Shown here: positions 1 to 8,232 of the stretch, piece after piece
How positions within the stretch are numbered: position 1 is the first letter of the stretch
Layout: every line of letters begins with the position of its first letter
Source of the DNA: CAYJFD01 sp964369605
GTDB taxonomy: Bacteria; Bacteroidota; Bacteroidia; Bacteroidales; UBA932
Assembly (NCBI GenBank): GCA_964369605.1
Contig: CAYJFD010000003.1
Coordinates: 1 to 64,000, forward strand
DNA: 64,000 nt
Direction of reading: 5' to 3'
The notes under the pieces: model-generated
The model's input: the letters and a program-made list of their open reading frames with translations, nothing else
Database searches by the model: none
What the model was told of the DNA's origin: nothing
Program-made: the position numbers and the translations under genes

Positions 1-341
1 TACTGAGCAAATCTGCAAAAGTGGCTTTTAAATGATGTTTTCTTCGACGTGCCTATCTAAACCAGCCAAAATTACTGAGCAAATCTGCAAAAGTGGCTTT
101 TAAATGGTGTTTTCTTCGACGTGCCTACCCAAACCAGCTAAAATCATCAAGCAAATCTGCAAAAATGGCTTTTAAATGGTGCTTTCTTCGACGTGCCTAC
201 CCAAACCAGCTAAAATCATCAAGCAAATCTTCAAAAGTGGCTTTTAAATGATGTTTTCTTCGACGTGCCTACCCAAACCAGCCAAAATCATCGAGCAAAT
301 CTGCAAAAGTGGCTTTTAAATGGTGTTTTCTTCGACGTGCC
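1..341. repeat. 72-bp tandem repeat array, about 4.7 copies
   Basis: The marker GCAAATCTGC or a one-base variant starts at 7, 79, 151, 223 and 295, an exact 72-bp spacing. Copies differ at a few positions each and run into the left window edge, so the array is probably longer. 72 bp is 24 codons, but the most open forward frame is broken by TGA or TAA in several copies (for example at 4-6 and 58-60), and reverse frames contain stops, so the array looks non-coding. There is no spacer/repeat alternation, so it is not a CRISPR array. Confidence 0.9.
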
Positions 342-466
342 AACAAAGGTTAGGTATATATTCAATCACCTTAATACCGTCGAGCCATTTCGACCAGAAA
401 CTCGTACTTTATTCTTAAGTATGTGCAAAAGAAAACAACCGCACCTTCTTCCCTCACCCGAGATAT
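342..466. other. intergenic stretch, nothing recognised
   Basis: Between the end of the tandem array and the stop codon of the ABC ATPase gene I see no convincing gene, RNA or strong terminator hairpin. A forward open frame (265-576) crosses this stretch, but it starts inside the repeats and overlaps the ATPase gene antisense, so I treat it as chance. Confidence 0.5.
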
Positions 467-1216
467 TTAATAAGAAACCTTTAGGTACTGTTCTATTAAA
501 TTATTCTGGATTAGGATATCTGGAGTGGAAACTAGCGGAGCTAGGCTGGAAGACAGCAAACAGATTTGCTGACTAAATTTCATACTTGCGTCTAATTCGT
601 GACTTGATATAAAGATTGTTCGACCTTCCTCGCTAGCGAGACGATTCAGTAGAATCATTACTTCTAGACGACTTGAAACATCTAAAAATGCTGTTGGTTC
701 ATCTAGGATTATTATTGGGCTTTCTTGGGCTAGCGCTTTTGCGATGAATACTTTTTGGCGTTCACCGTCACTTAAATCTGAGAGGAAGCAATGAATTTTA
801 TGAGATATACCTACTGACTCTATAGCTCTCAAGACTATCTCTTCGTCTTGCTTACCTAGCTTTCCCCAGAAACCAATATATGGATATCTTCCCATAGCTA
901 CTAGTTCCTCTACCTTCAGACCTCCCACATTCCCCTTCTCTGTGAGGACAACACTGAGTGTTTGAGCTAATTTGTTTGGAGTATAATCAGCTATAGACCT
1001 ACCATATATTTTTATATCACCTGAAATGGGCTTCTGAAAACCACATATTGTTCGTAGTAATGTAGACTTACCCACTCCGTTTAATCCAAGCAAAGATGTT
1101 ACTGTTCCAGAGTGAAGTGTTAAATTTATTCCACTTTGGATCGGTGAGAGATTCCTTCCCTTCTTAGAATATCCTATAGCCAAATCACTTATTACAAAAG
1201 ATTGTTGTGTTTTCAT
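467..1216 (-). CDS. ABC transporter ATP-binding protein, FecE/BtuD-like
   Basis: Probable cytoplasmic ATPase of an importer for iron chelates, haem or cobalamin. The 249-residue product has Walker A GLNGVGKST at residues 44-52, signature LSDGE at 148-152, Walker B IIILDEPT from about 168, and the H-loop His at 206. It lies 32 bp downstream of a FecCD-type permease on the same strand, so the two are almost certainly one transcription unit. The C-terminus is a little short for the family (usually 255-260 residues), ending soon after the region that follows the H-loop. No periplasmic binding protein or TonB receptor is adjacent, so the substrate cannot be read from context. Family assignment is firm; substrate is unknown. 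Confidence 0.9.
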   Translation of the reverse strand: MKTQQSFVISDLAIGYSKKGRNLSPIQSGINLTLHSGTVTSLLGLNGVGKSTLLRTICGFQKPISGDIKIYGRSIADYTPNKLAQTLSVVLTEKGNVGGLKVEELVAMGRYPYIGFWGKLGKQDEEIVLRAIESVGISHKIHCFLSDLSDGERQKVFIAKALAQESPIIILDEPTAFLDVSSRLEVMILLNRLASEEGRTIFISSHELDASMKFSQQICLLSSSLAPLVSTPDILIQNNLIEQYLKVSY

Positions 1217-1248
1217 TTTTCCTAAAATTTTTATGGCATGTTGATATA

Positions 1249-2280
1249 TTAATTAAAATATTGAATATTCTTTCTGTTTATTACGACATAGATTATAATC
1301 GGCGCACATATTAAAGGAGTAATCGCATTTAGTGGCAATAAAGTATTAGAGCCTGGCACTATCGTTAATATATTACATAGCAGAGTTACACACCCCCCCG
1401 CCAACATCGTAATAGGTAGGAGATGTCTATGATTCGAGGAGGACAAGGATAGACGAGCCAAATGAGGCACAGACAAACCTATAAATGAAATAGGTCCGCA
1501 AAAAGCTGTAACTGTAGCCGTCAAAATACCTGTGCAAATTAAAATCGCAAGTCTTGCCCTTTTTATATTTACTCCTAAGTTACTCGCATAGTTCTCGCCT
1601 AGAAGTAGGATGTTCAAGGTTTTAGCTAATGTAAGAGCAAATATCAAACTAAATATTACGAAGGCAGCAAAAAATGGTAATTTATCCATATTTACAGCGG
1701 CAAAATCTCCCATTCCCCACATTACATACTGCTGAACCTTATCTGCAGCAGAGTAGTAATTTAGTACCGAAATCAATGAAGAACTCAAATAACCTATCAT
1801 TATTCCGATTATTAATAACATTACATTATTCTTTACCTTAGTCGCAAAATATATATTGAAAAGCAATATCAAGCTAGCCCCCAAGAACGCTGCTAGTACC
1901 GTTGTGATATAGGAACCTAGCTTCCAATCAAAAATCACCCCTAGACCTGAGCCAAAATACAACATTACTACCGCCACACCCATACTCGCACCATTACTTA
2001 TACCAAGTATAGAAGGCCCTGCTAGAGGATTTCTAAACAAAGTTTGCAACAGCAAGCCTGAACTTGCCAATGCCGCTCCACTAAGTAGGGCAGTTAGCGC
2101 CTGCGGCAATCTCGAATTCAACACGATATGCGTCCAAGATATCCTGTCTATGTCCTCGCCCAAGAGGATGAGCAATACCGACTTCACTGGAATATTTACT
2201 GAACCATAAAATAAATTCAGTAAAAACAACAAAACAAGTGCAAGTCCTAGAAACACATATATTTTTCCTATTTTTTTCAC
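1249..2280 (-). CDS. FecCD/BtuC-family iron-chelate or cobalamin permease
   Basis: Inner-membrane permease of 343 residues with the hydrophobic pattern of the BtuC/FecCD family (about ten membrane segments), including the family motif GAALASSGLLLQ near residue 70, followed by NPLAGPSILGISNGAS. It would form a homodimer with the ATPase encoded just downstream. The start codon is GTG at 2280: the frame reads GTG AAA AAA ATA and no better ATG follows before the first membrane segment. A promoter -7 box ends only four bases before this GTG, implying a leaderless mRNA. The substrate-binding protein is not in the window. Confidence 0.9.
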   Translation of the reverse strand: MKKIGKIYVFLGLALVLLFLLNLFYGSVNIPVKSVLLILLGEDIDRISWTHIVLNSRLPQALTALLSGAALASSGLLLQTLFRNPLAGPSILGISNGASMGVAVVMLYFGSGLGVIFDWKLGSYITTVLAAFLGASLILLFNIYFATKVKNNVMLLIIGIMIGYLSSSLISVLNYYSAADKVQQYVMWGMGDFAAVNMDKLPFFAAFVIFSLIFALTLAKTLNILLLGENYASNLGVNIKRARLAILICTGILTATVTAFCGPISFIGLSVPHLARLSLSSSNHRHLLPITMLAGGCVTLLCNILTIVPGSNTLLPLNAITPLICAPIIIYVVINRKNIQYFN

Positions 2281-2284
2281 CGCT

Positions 2285-2315
2285 CAAAGATACAAGTTAT
2301 TTTATCCATAACAAG
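2285..2315 (-). promoter_or_regulatory. promoter of the FecCD permease operon
   Basis: On the minus strand, a TTG (within CTTG, 2312-2315), 19 bp, then TATCTTTG (2285-2292): the Bacteroidota -33/-7 arrangement. Only four bases separate the -7 box from the GTG start, so transcription should begin at or next to the start codon. Confidence 0.7.
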
Positions 2316-2374
2316 AAAATCATAGCACAGACAAATATATTTATGCTATACTATGAGATAGGCTAATAAAAATA

Positions 2375-2396
2375 AAAGCCCCCAAAAGGAGGCTTT
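2375..2396 (-). terminator. terminator of the fab operon
   Basis: Nine-base stem with one mismatch (AAAGCCTCC / GGGGGCTTT on the minus strand) around a TTTT loop, followed by TATTTTTATT. It lies 36 bp past the fabG stop codon. Confidence 0.85.
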
Positions 2397-2431
2397 ATAT
2401 TATTTAGGTTTGTCTTAGTGCAAAACTGCGA

Positions 2432-3175
2432 TTAAGACATACCTCCGTCACACATAAGTACTTGACCAGTTACATAGCTAGAAAGATCTGAAGCTAAGAA
2501 TAATACTACATTCGCTACATCATCTGCCTCACCTACTCTCTTTAATGGAATCTTCTGCATCCATCCTTCTTTTACCTCTGGAGAAAGTTCACCTGTCATA
2601 GCTGTTACGATAAATCCTGGAGCTACTACATTTGAACGAATTCCTCTTGAACCCATCTCACGAGCGATAGACTTTGCTAGTCCGATCATACCTGCCTTTG
2701 AAGCTGAATAGTTAGATTGACCTGCATTACCATTAACTCCTACGATAGAAGAGATATTAATAATACTACCACCACGCTGACGCGCCATAACTGGAACTAT
2801 AGCGTGAGTGAAGTTGAACGCTGATTTAAGGTTTACATTCAGAACCATATCCCACTGCTCTTCTGTCATTCTCATTATTAAACCATCACGAGTGATACCT
2901 GCGTTATTCACAAGAACATCTATTTTACCAAAGTCCTTTTGGATTTCAGCTACTGAAGTGTGAGCTTGCTCAAAAGAAGCTGCATTACACGCATATCCTC
3001 TACATACTACTCCAAGTGCCTCTATCTCTTTGATAGTCGCCTCGAAATTTTCATCCATATTTAGGTCGATAATTGCTATGTCTGCTCCTTGAGTCGCTAA
3101 CTTCATAGCTATCGATTTACCGATTCCTCTTGCTGCCCCTGTAATAAGAGCTACTTTTCCTTCTAATAATTTCAT
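2432..3175 (-). CDS. fabG: 3-oxoacyl-[acyl-carrier-protein] reductase FabG
   Basis: NADPH-dependent reduction of 3-oxoacyl-ACP in type II fatty acid synthesis, cytoplasmic. The 247-residue product is a classical short-chain dehydrogenase: TGAARGIG cofactor motif at 12-19, NNAG at 90-93, catalytic Ser in the NISS segment (142-143), Tyr156 and Lys160 in YSASK. Length and motifs match FabG rather than a generic SDR, and the context is decisive because it is the last gene of a fabH-fabF-fabZ-fabG run. It starts 7 bp after the fabZ stop and ends just before a strong terminator. Confidence 0.95.
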   Translation of the reverse strand: MKLLEGKVALITGAARGIGKSIAMKLATQGADIAIIDLNMDENFEATIKEIEALGVVCRGYACNAASFEQAHTSVAEIQKDFGKIDVLVNNAGITRDGLIMRMTEEQWDMVLNVNLKSAFNFTHAIVPVMARQRGGSIINISSIVGVNGNAGQSNYSASKAGMIGLAKSIAREMGSRGIRSNVVAPGFIVTAMTGELSPEVKEGWMQKIPLKRVGEADDVANVVLFLASDLSSYVTGQVLMCDGGMS

Positions 3176-3182
3176 AAGTTTT

Positions 3183-3617
3183 CTATTTTTCGTTCATTTT
3201 ATCATTATCTACTAAAGCAAACGAAAGTACGCTTTCAACACATACCTTACCTCTAACACTTGCTGTAGCACTCATAAAAAATAACATACCTCTACTTGCA
3301 GTTATTCTCGCCTCTACCTCGATTACATCTCCTGGATATACAGAATTTTTAAATCTAGTTTTATCTATACCTGTAAAGAAAGGTGTTTTGCCCTCTAAAT
3401 GATCTTTAACTAATAATGAACTAGACTGTCCCATAATCTCACAAAGAATTACTCCTGGAACAACTGGATGCCCTGGATAGTGACCTTGTAAAAAGAACTC
3501 ATCTCCACGTACTGTATATTTTCCGTGTACAACTGAATTTTCATCAATATGCATCTCATCGACTAGCAACATAGGCTCGCGATGAGGAATCATTTTCTTT
3601 ATTTCTTCTCTATTCAT
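3183..3617 (-). CDS. fabZ: 3-hydroxyacyl-ACP dehydratase FabZ (stand-alone)
   Basis: Hot-dog-fold dehydratase, 144 residues. IPHREPMLLVD (10-20) is the classic FabZ N-terminal motif, and GHYPGHPVVPGV with the following CEIMGQ carries the expected catalytic His46 and Glu60. It lies 7 bp from both fabF and fabG, in order for the elongation cycle. In Bacteroidales FabZ is usually found fused to the C-terminus of LpxC; here LpxC (46942-47868) has no such domain, so this gene may supply the dehydratase for both fatty acid and lipid A precursors. FabA is less likely because the isomerase-type motifs are absent. Confidence 0.93.
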   Translation of the reverse strand: MNREEIKKMIPHREPMLLVDEMHIDENSVVHGKYTVRGDEFFLQGHYPGHPVVPGVILCEIMGQSSSLLVKDHLEGKTPFFTGIDKTRFKNSVYPGDVIEVEARITASRGMLFFMSATASVRGKVCVESVLSFALVDNDKMNEK

Positions 3618-3624
3618 ATTTTAG

Positions 3625-4863
3625 TTATTTTACTTTTCTAATTGCAACACATGCATTATGTCCACCAAATCCTAAAGATGTAGATATAGCCACATCGATA
3701 TCAGCCTTCACTGACACGTTTGGAGTGTAATTTAGGTCGCACGCTGGATCAGGGTTAGTTAAGTTAATTGTAGGAGGAACATCTCCAGTGTGTATAGCTA
3801 AAGCTGCTGCGATTAACTCTACTCCTCCAGCTGCACCTAGAAGGTGACCAGTCATAGATTTAGTAGAACAAATGATTGCCTTTTTAGCATCTTCCTCTCC
3901 TAATGCTATCTTGATAGCGTTAGTCTCTGCTATATCATTAAGAGGTGTACCTGTTCCGTGAGCATTAATATGTAATGTCTCACTTGGCTGATAATTAGCC
4001 TCTTGAAGAGCTAACTTAATAGCTTTTGATGGTGTTGAACCATCAGGTCTTGGTGCTGTAATATGGTGAGCATCACAAGTATTTCCGTAACCTGCTACTT
4101 CTGCATATATCTTAGCTCCCCTTGCTTTAGCGTGCTCATACTCTTCTAGGATCATGATACCAGCTCCTTCACCTATTACAAAACCTTGTCTGTCAGCACT
4201 AAATGGAAGAGATGCATAATTTGGATTTTCTGCCTTTGTTAAAGCTTTCATATTAGCAAAACCTGCAACTGAAAGTCTGTGCGTAGCTGCCTCAGTACCA
4301 CCTGCGATGATAGCGTCAGCTCTTCCTGCCTTGATAGCGATGAAGGCCTCACCTATTGCATGTGTACCTGTTGCACATGCTGTTACAATAGGAAGACATG
4401 GTCCTTGCGCATTATGCGCAATAGCCACACTGCCTGCTGCGATATTAGATATCATCATAGGGATGAACTGTGGAGAGATCCACTGTGGACCATCTTTTAC
4501 CATCTTTTCCGTTTCAGTTACGAATGTGTGAATTCCACCGATTCCTGAACCGACATAAACACCTAGACGCTCAGGGTTTATCTCTAAACCACTATCTTGC
4601 ATAGCTTGATTAGCTGCTGCTTGAGCATATAGTGAATAAATATCTGATTTTCTTGCTGCTGCCTTTGTGATTCCGTATAATGTTGGGTCGAAATCCTTAA
4701 CTTCTGCTGCTATTTTTACTTGTAAATCTGAAGTATCGTATGATTTTGCTTCGCCTATTCCACTTACTCCATTTACTAAATTATTCCAAAAACTCTCTAC
4801 GTTATTTCCAACAGGACTGACTACTCCAACTCCTGTAATAACTACTCTTCTTTCGTTGTTCAT
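3625..4863 (-). CDS. fabF: 3-oxoacyl-ACP synthase II FabF
   Basis: Elongating KAS II, 412 residues from the chosen start. The Cys-His-His triad is complete: Cys163 in TACATGTHAIGEA, His302 in NAHGTGT and His340 in KSMTGHLLGAAGG. The frame stays open to 4908, but those extra 15 codons overlap the end of fabH and do not look like a KAS N-terminus; the ATG at 4863 gives MNNERRVVITGVG, which aligns with normal FabF starts and is preceded by an A/T-rich leader typical of this phylum. It is second in the fabH-fabF-fabZ-fabG operon. Confidence 0.94.
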   Translation of the reverse strand: MNNERRVVITGVGVVSPVGNNVESFWNNLVNGVSGIGEAKSYDTSDLQVKIAAEVKDFDPTLYGITKAAARKSDIYSLYAQAAANQAMQDSGLEINPERLGVYVGSGIGGIHTFVTETEKMVKDGPQWISPQFIPMMISNIAAGSVAIAHNAQGPCLPIVTACATGTHAIGEAFIAIKAGRADAIIAGGTEAATHRLSVAGFANMKALTKAENPNYASLPFSADRQGFVIGEGAGIMILEEYEHAKARGAKIYAEVAGYGNTCDAHHITAPRPDGSTPSKAIKLALQEANYQPSETLHINAHGTGTPLNDIAETNAIKIALGEEDAKKAIICSTKSMTGHLLGAAGGVELIAAALAIHTGDVPPTINLTNPDPACDLNYTPNVSVKADIDVAISTSLGFGGHNACVAIRKVK

Positions 4864-4889
4864 ATTTATATTTTTTTTATTTATCATCT

Positions 4890-5849
4890 TTACCATTCCA
4901 TTACACAAGCTGCTGTCGTAAATCCAGCACCGAAGGCACTAAATACAAGGAGATCTCCCCTATTTAGCTTACCTGCTCTGTTTAAGTCGTCCAATAATAT
5001 TGGAACTGTGGCAGATGAAGTATTTCCATAATTTGATAAATTCATAGGGAATTTCTCAGTATCTTGCTTTAAAAACTTCCTAATAGCATCTATAATGCGC
5101 ACATTTGCCTGATGTAGTACATAGTAACGCACATCACTTGGTGTAGCATTTGCTCTTTCTAGTACAGTATCTATATCTTTCATTGAAGACGACACTGCTA
5201 ACTTGAAGACATCTTGTCCATTCATTACGACTGGTCCATCTTCTTCCTCTTTATTTATAAATGGAGTATCTTGTAGCTTCCTTTTTTGATATAGAGGTGC
5301 AGGGTTTCCTATAGTCGACATAGCGGAAGATCTGAAATTTGCTCCTTCACGGCTTAATATCACAGCTCCTGAGCCATCTCCGAACAATATACAGTTCGAT
5401 CTATTCTCATTATCCCAGCCTACCATTCTTCCTGGTTCTTCTGCAGCTACCAATAATATATAGTTATATTCAGGGTGAGCAGTAAAATAAGCATTCGCTA
5501 AATCTAGCCCATAAACAAAGCCTGAGCATGCACAATTTATATCTATTGTTGGGCAAGTAGCGCTTATCATCTCTTGAATTATACATCCTAGTCCAGGTGT
5601 AACATATTCATTTACAACATTAGAGCAGATAATAAAGTCCAGGTCTTTTGCAGATATTCCTGCATTTTCTAAAGCTCCATTTGTTGCTTCCACTGCTAGG
5701 TCCTCCAGTCTCTCGTCTGAGATTAACCTTCTAGACTTGATTCCTGTTCTTGTTTGAATCCACTCATCAGTGGTATCTAGGAATTTTTCTAGCATTTGGT
5801 TTGTCACCTCTAATTTAGGGTGAGCACTTCCGGTTCCTATTATTTTCAT
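4890..5849 (-). CDS. fabH: 3-oxoacyl-ACP synthase III FabH
   Basis: KAS III, which condenses an acyl-CoA primer with malonyl-ACP to start fatty acid synthesis. The 319-residue product has the Cys-His-Asn triad: Cys108 in NCACSGF, His246 in VLHQANV and Asn276 in NYGNTSSA, and TRTGIKSR near residue 34 as in FabH. First gene of the fab operon, about 100 nt downstream of a good promoter. No acpP, fabD or plsX is linked. A second KAS III-like gene lies at 56102-57052. Confidence 0.93.
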   Translation of the reverse strand: MKIIGTGSAHPKLEVTNQMLEKFLDTTDEWIQTRTGIKSRRLISDERLEDLAVEATNGALENAGISAKDLDFIICSNVVNEYVTPGLGCIIQEMISATCPTIDINCACSGFVYGLDLANAYFTAHPEYNYILLVAAEEPGRMVGWDNENRSNCILFGDGSGAVILSREGANFRSSAMSTIGNPAPLYQKRKLQDTPFINKEEEDGPVVMNGQDVFKLAVSSSMKDIDTVLERANATPSDVRYYVLHQANVRIIDAIRKFLKQDTEKFPMNLSNYGNTSSATVPILLDDLNRAGKLNRGDLLVFSAFGAGFTTAACVMEW

Positions 5850-5953
5850 TTAGTTATATATTTAGTTAGTTTATCATTGGAAAAGAGCTAGTTTCAGCAT
5901 TTCCTCCAATAAATAATTGTCTTTTCTGTATATTACTTCCAAATTAGACCGAG

Positions 5954-5984
5954 CAAAGATGAAAAAAAAAATCCTATTTTCAAA
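5954..5984 (-). promoter_or_regulatory. promoter of fabH-fabF-fabZ-fabG
   Basis: On the minus strand TTTG (5981-5984), exactly 19 bp, then CATCTTTG (5954-5961), a one-base variant of TAnnTTTG. It would give a leader of about 100 nt before fabH. Confidence 0.6.
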
Positions 5985-6074
5985 AATTAGGGGCAAAACT
6001 ACCTAGTTTTACTCATATTGTAATCTCAAGAACACAAATATGATGCAATTATCAGATTATTTCAATATTTGTTA

Positions 6075-6082
6075 TATTTTTG
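6075..6082 (+). promoter_or_regulatory. -7 box of the carboxyltransferase gene
   Basis: TATTTTTG matches TAnnTTTG 39 bp before the ATG at 6122. No clear TTTG is seen at the expected upstream distance, so only the -7 half is supported. Confidence 0.4.
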
Positions 6083-6121
6083 CAAGTTAAAATAAATGAT
6101 TTGTAACCAATAACAATATAA

Positions 6122-7990
6122 ATGACTAGAAAATTACTTATTAGAGACCTTACACTTCGTGATGGTCAACAATCTAGTTTTGCTACTAGAATGACTCAAG
6201 ATCAAATAGATAGAGTCTTACCATATTATAAAAATGCGAACTTTTACGCGATGGAGGTTTGGGGCGGAGCAGTTCCAGATTCAGTTATGCGTTACCTTAA
6301 TGAGAACCCTTGGACTCGTTTAGAAAAGATAAAAGAAGCAGTTGGGGATAGTTCAAAACTTACTGCACTTTCAAGAGGAAGAAACCTATTTGGATATGCA
6401 CCTTACACTGACGAGATCATAGACGGCTTTTGTAAAGCATCTATTGAATCAGGTCTAAGCATTATGCGTATTTTCGATGCGCTTAATGATGTGGAGAACG
6501 TTAAATCTACAATTAAATATGTAAAGAAATATGGAGGTATAGCTGACTGTGCTGTCTGCTACACGATAGACCCTAAATATCCTAAACTTAGATTTTTGGA
6601 TAGACTTCGTGGAAAAAAACATCCAGAACCAGTATTTACAAATGAATACTACGTAAGCAAGGCAAAGCAGATGGCAGAACTAGGAGCAGATATCATATCG
6701 ATTAAGGATATGAGTGGTCTTATCCCTCCTTCTCGTATTGCAGAACTTATTCCACTTCTTAAGAATGAAATACCTAATATCCCTATTGACCTACATACTC
6801 ACTGTACTCCTGGCCTAGGACTTGCAGCCATAGTTATGGCTATTATAAAAGGTGTTGATATAGTAGATACAAATATCTGGAATTTCGCAGGTGGTACTGG
6901 CGCTCCAGCAATAGAGCTTATCTATTTATTCTGTAAGAAACTTAACATAGAGTTAGATGTTAATATGGAAGCTGTGGCTCAGATTAACAAAGAACTTGTA
7001 GAGATTCGTAAAGAGCTGGCTGAATTTGACGCTGACAAGCGATTCCCTAATCCTTTTAACCCTCTAGAAGATAAATTACCTGCAAATATTGATGCAGAGT
7101 TTGATAAAGCGATAGCTGCTGCACAGCAAAATAACGAAGAAGCCTTACTTGCTGCCTGCAATGCTATAGACGCATACTTCAATTTTCCTCCTCCAAACGA
7201 ATTAGTTAAAAAGGCTGAAGTTCCTGGAGGTATGTACAGTAATATGCTTGCTCAGCTTACTCAGCTTCAAGCTATGGACGTACTTGAGAGCGCTATGAAT
7301 CTTATCCCTAAGGTTCGTCTAGACTCTGGACTACCTCCTCTTGTTACTCCTACAAGTCAAATCGTAGGTTCTCAAGCAGTAAGTAGTGCTATGTCGCTTA
7401 GATCCGGAAAGGATATGTATGCAACTACATCAAAGCAGTTTGTTAATATGGTTAAAGGAGAGTACGGTAAGACTCCTAGACCTATTGATCCTGAATTCAG
7501 ATTATTAATTGCCAAGGTTAGAGAAGAAGTTCCTTATGATACTAGCAAAAATCAAAGGCAGGAAAACCCTAAGCTTATGGAAGCTGGCGGCGTACTATTA
7601 GCAGAAAACGAGAAAGAATTATTACTACTAGAATTATTCCCAGAGGTAGCTAAACGCTATCTTACAGATATCAAGGTAGGCGCATATAATGAAAAAATTC
7701 AGCAAAAGGTTGCTAAGATGGCTGCACTGAAGGCAGAGAGAGATAAAATACTGAAGGAAATCAAAGATTCTATTACTGGTACTGCTGTTTCTTTCCCTAT
7801 ACCAGGAAGTGTATGCAAGATCTCAGTAAAGATTGGCGATAAAGTTAACGAAGGTGACGAAATTATAGTAATCGATTCTATGAAGATGGAAAATAGCGTA
7901 GAAGCTCCAAAATCAGGAACTATCAAGCAAATCTTTGTAAAAGAAGGAGATGCTGTTCAAGGTGAAGCACCACTTTTAGAAATCGTATAA
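6122..7990 (+). CDS. biotin-dependent carboxyltransferase (oxaloacetate decarboxylase alpha / PycB-like)
   Basis: A 622-residue protein with an N-terminal carboxyltransferase TIM barrel (LRDGQQS near residue 13 and metal ligands in LHTHCTPG, His225 and His227), a conserved PYC/OADA linker region, and a C-terminal biotinyl domain in which SMKMEN carries the biotinylated Lys588, 35 residues from the end as usual. This architecture matches oxaloacetate decarboxylase alpha subunits, pyruvate carboxylase subunit B and transcarboxylase 5S fused to a biotin carrier. The membrane beta/gamma decarboxylase subunits and a biotin carboxylase are not adjacent, so which reaction it serves cannot be decided here. 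Monocistronic, with its own terminator. Confidence 0.88.
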   Translation: MTRKLLIRDLTLRDGQQSSFATRMTQDQIDRVLPYYKNANFYAMEVWGGAVPDSVMRYLNENPWTRLEKIKEAVGDSSKLTALSRGRNLFGYAPYTDEIIDGFCKASIESGLSIMRIFDALNDVENVKSTIKYVKKYGGIADCAVCYTIDPKYPKLRFLDRLRGKKHPEPVFTNEYYVSKAKQMAELGADIISIKDMSGLIPPSRIAELIPLLKNEIPNIPIDLHTHCTPGLGLAAIVMAIIKGVDIVDTNIWNFAGGTGAPAIELIYLFCKKLNIELDVNMEAVAQINKELVEIRKELAEFDADKRFPNPFNPLEDKLPANIDAEFDKAIAAAQQNNEEALLAACNAIDAYFNFPPPNELVKKAEVPGGMYSNMLAQLTQLQAMDVLESAMNLIPKVRLDSGLPPLVTPTSQIVGSQAVSSAMSLRSGKDMYATTSKQFVNMVKGEYGKTPRPIDPEFRLLIAKVREEVPYDTSKNQRQENPKLMEAGGVLLAENEKELLLLELFPEVAKRYLTDIKVGAYNEKIQQKVAKMAALKAERDKILKEIKDSITGTAVSFPIPGSVCKISVKIGDKVNEGDEIIVIDSMKMENSVEAPKSGTIKQIFVKEGDAVQGEAPLLEIV

Positions 7991-8037
7991 TCTATTTTCA
8001 TCGTATCTACTAGAAATAGATTACAACTTATATAGAG

Positions 8038-8074
8038 CGCTCAGGAATCGATATAGATTTCTGAGCGTTTTATT
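8038..8074 (+). terminator. terminator after the carboxyltransferase gene
   Basis: A 12-bp stem, CGCTCAGGAATC (8038-8049) with GATTTCTGAGCG (8056-8067), with one G-T pair, followed by TTTTATTTATT. Confidence 0.85.
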
Positions 8075-8089
8075 TATTGGAGACTAAGG

Positions 8090-8110
8090 TATTGCACCTC
8101 TGGTGCAATA
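8090..8110. other. short perfect hairpin between two terminators
   Basis: TATTGCACC and GGTGCAATA form a perfect 9-bp stem around a TCT loop. There is no T-run on either side, so it is not a typical terminator. It sits between the terminators of two convergent genes; it could be an operator-like palindrome or a repeat remnant. Confidence 0.5.
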
Positions 8111-8131
8111 TCACTAATGTATATAAAAGAG

Positions 8132-8166
8132 GTAAGCCACCTTCCAGAACGGAATCGGTGGCTTAC
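8132..8166 (-). terminator. terminator of the MBL-ftcD operon
   Basis: Perfect 10-bp stem GTAAGCCACC / GGTGGCTTAC with a 15-nt loop. On the minus strand it is followed by CTCTTTTATA, so it ends transcription coming from ftcD. Confidence 0.8.
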
Positions 8167-8232
8167 TACTTAACCTAAACTTAAACTATGAAAAACTTAC
8201 TTTACATAGTACAAGTATCGTGCCAGAATTTT

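Noticed and set aside
1..341. CRISPR array
   Set aside because: Copies are contiguous 72-bp tandem units without unique spacers, and no cas genes are in the window.
265..576. Forward 103-residue open frame starting in the left repeat array
   Set aside because: It begins inside the tandem repeats, ends antisense to the conserved ABC ATPase gene, and has no recognisable domain; stops in other copies show the frame is not kept.
4863..4908. Extended FabF start
   Set aside because: The 15 extra codons overlap fabH and do not match FabF N-termini.
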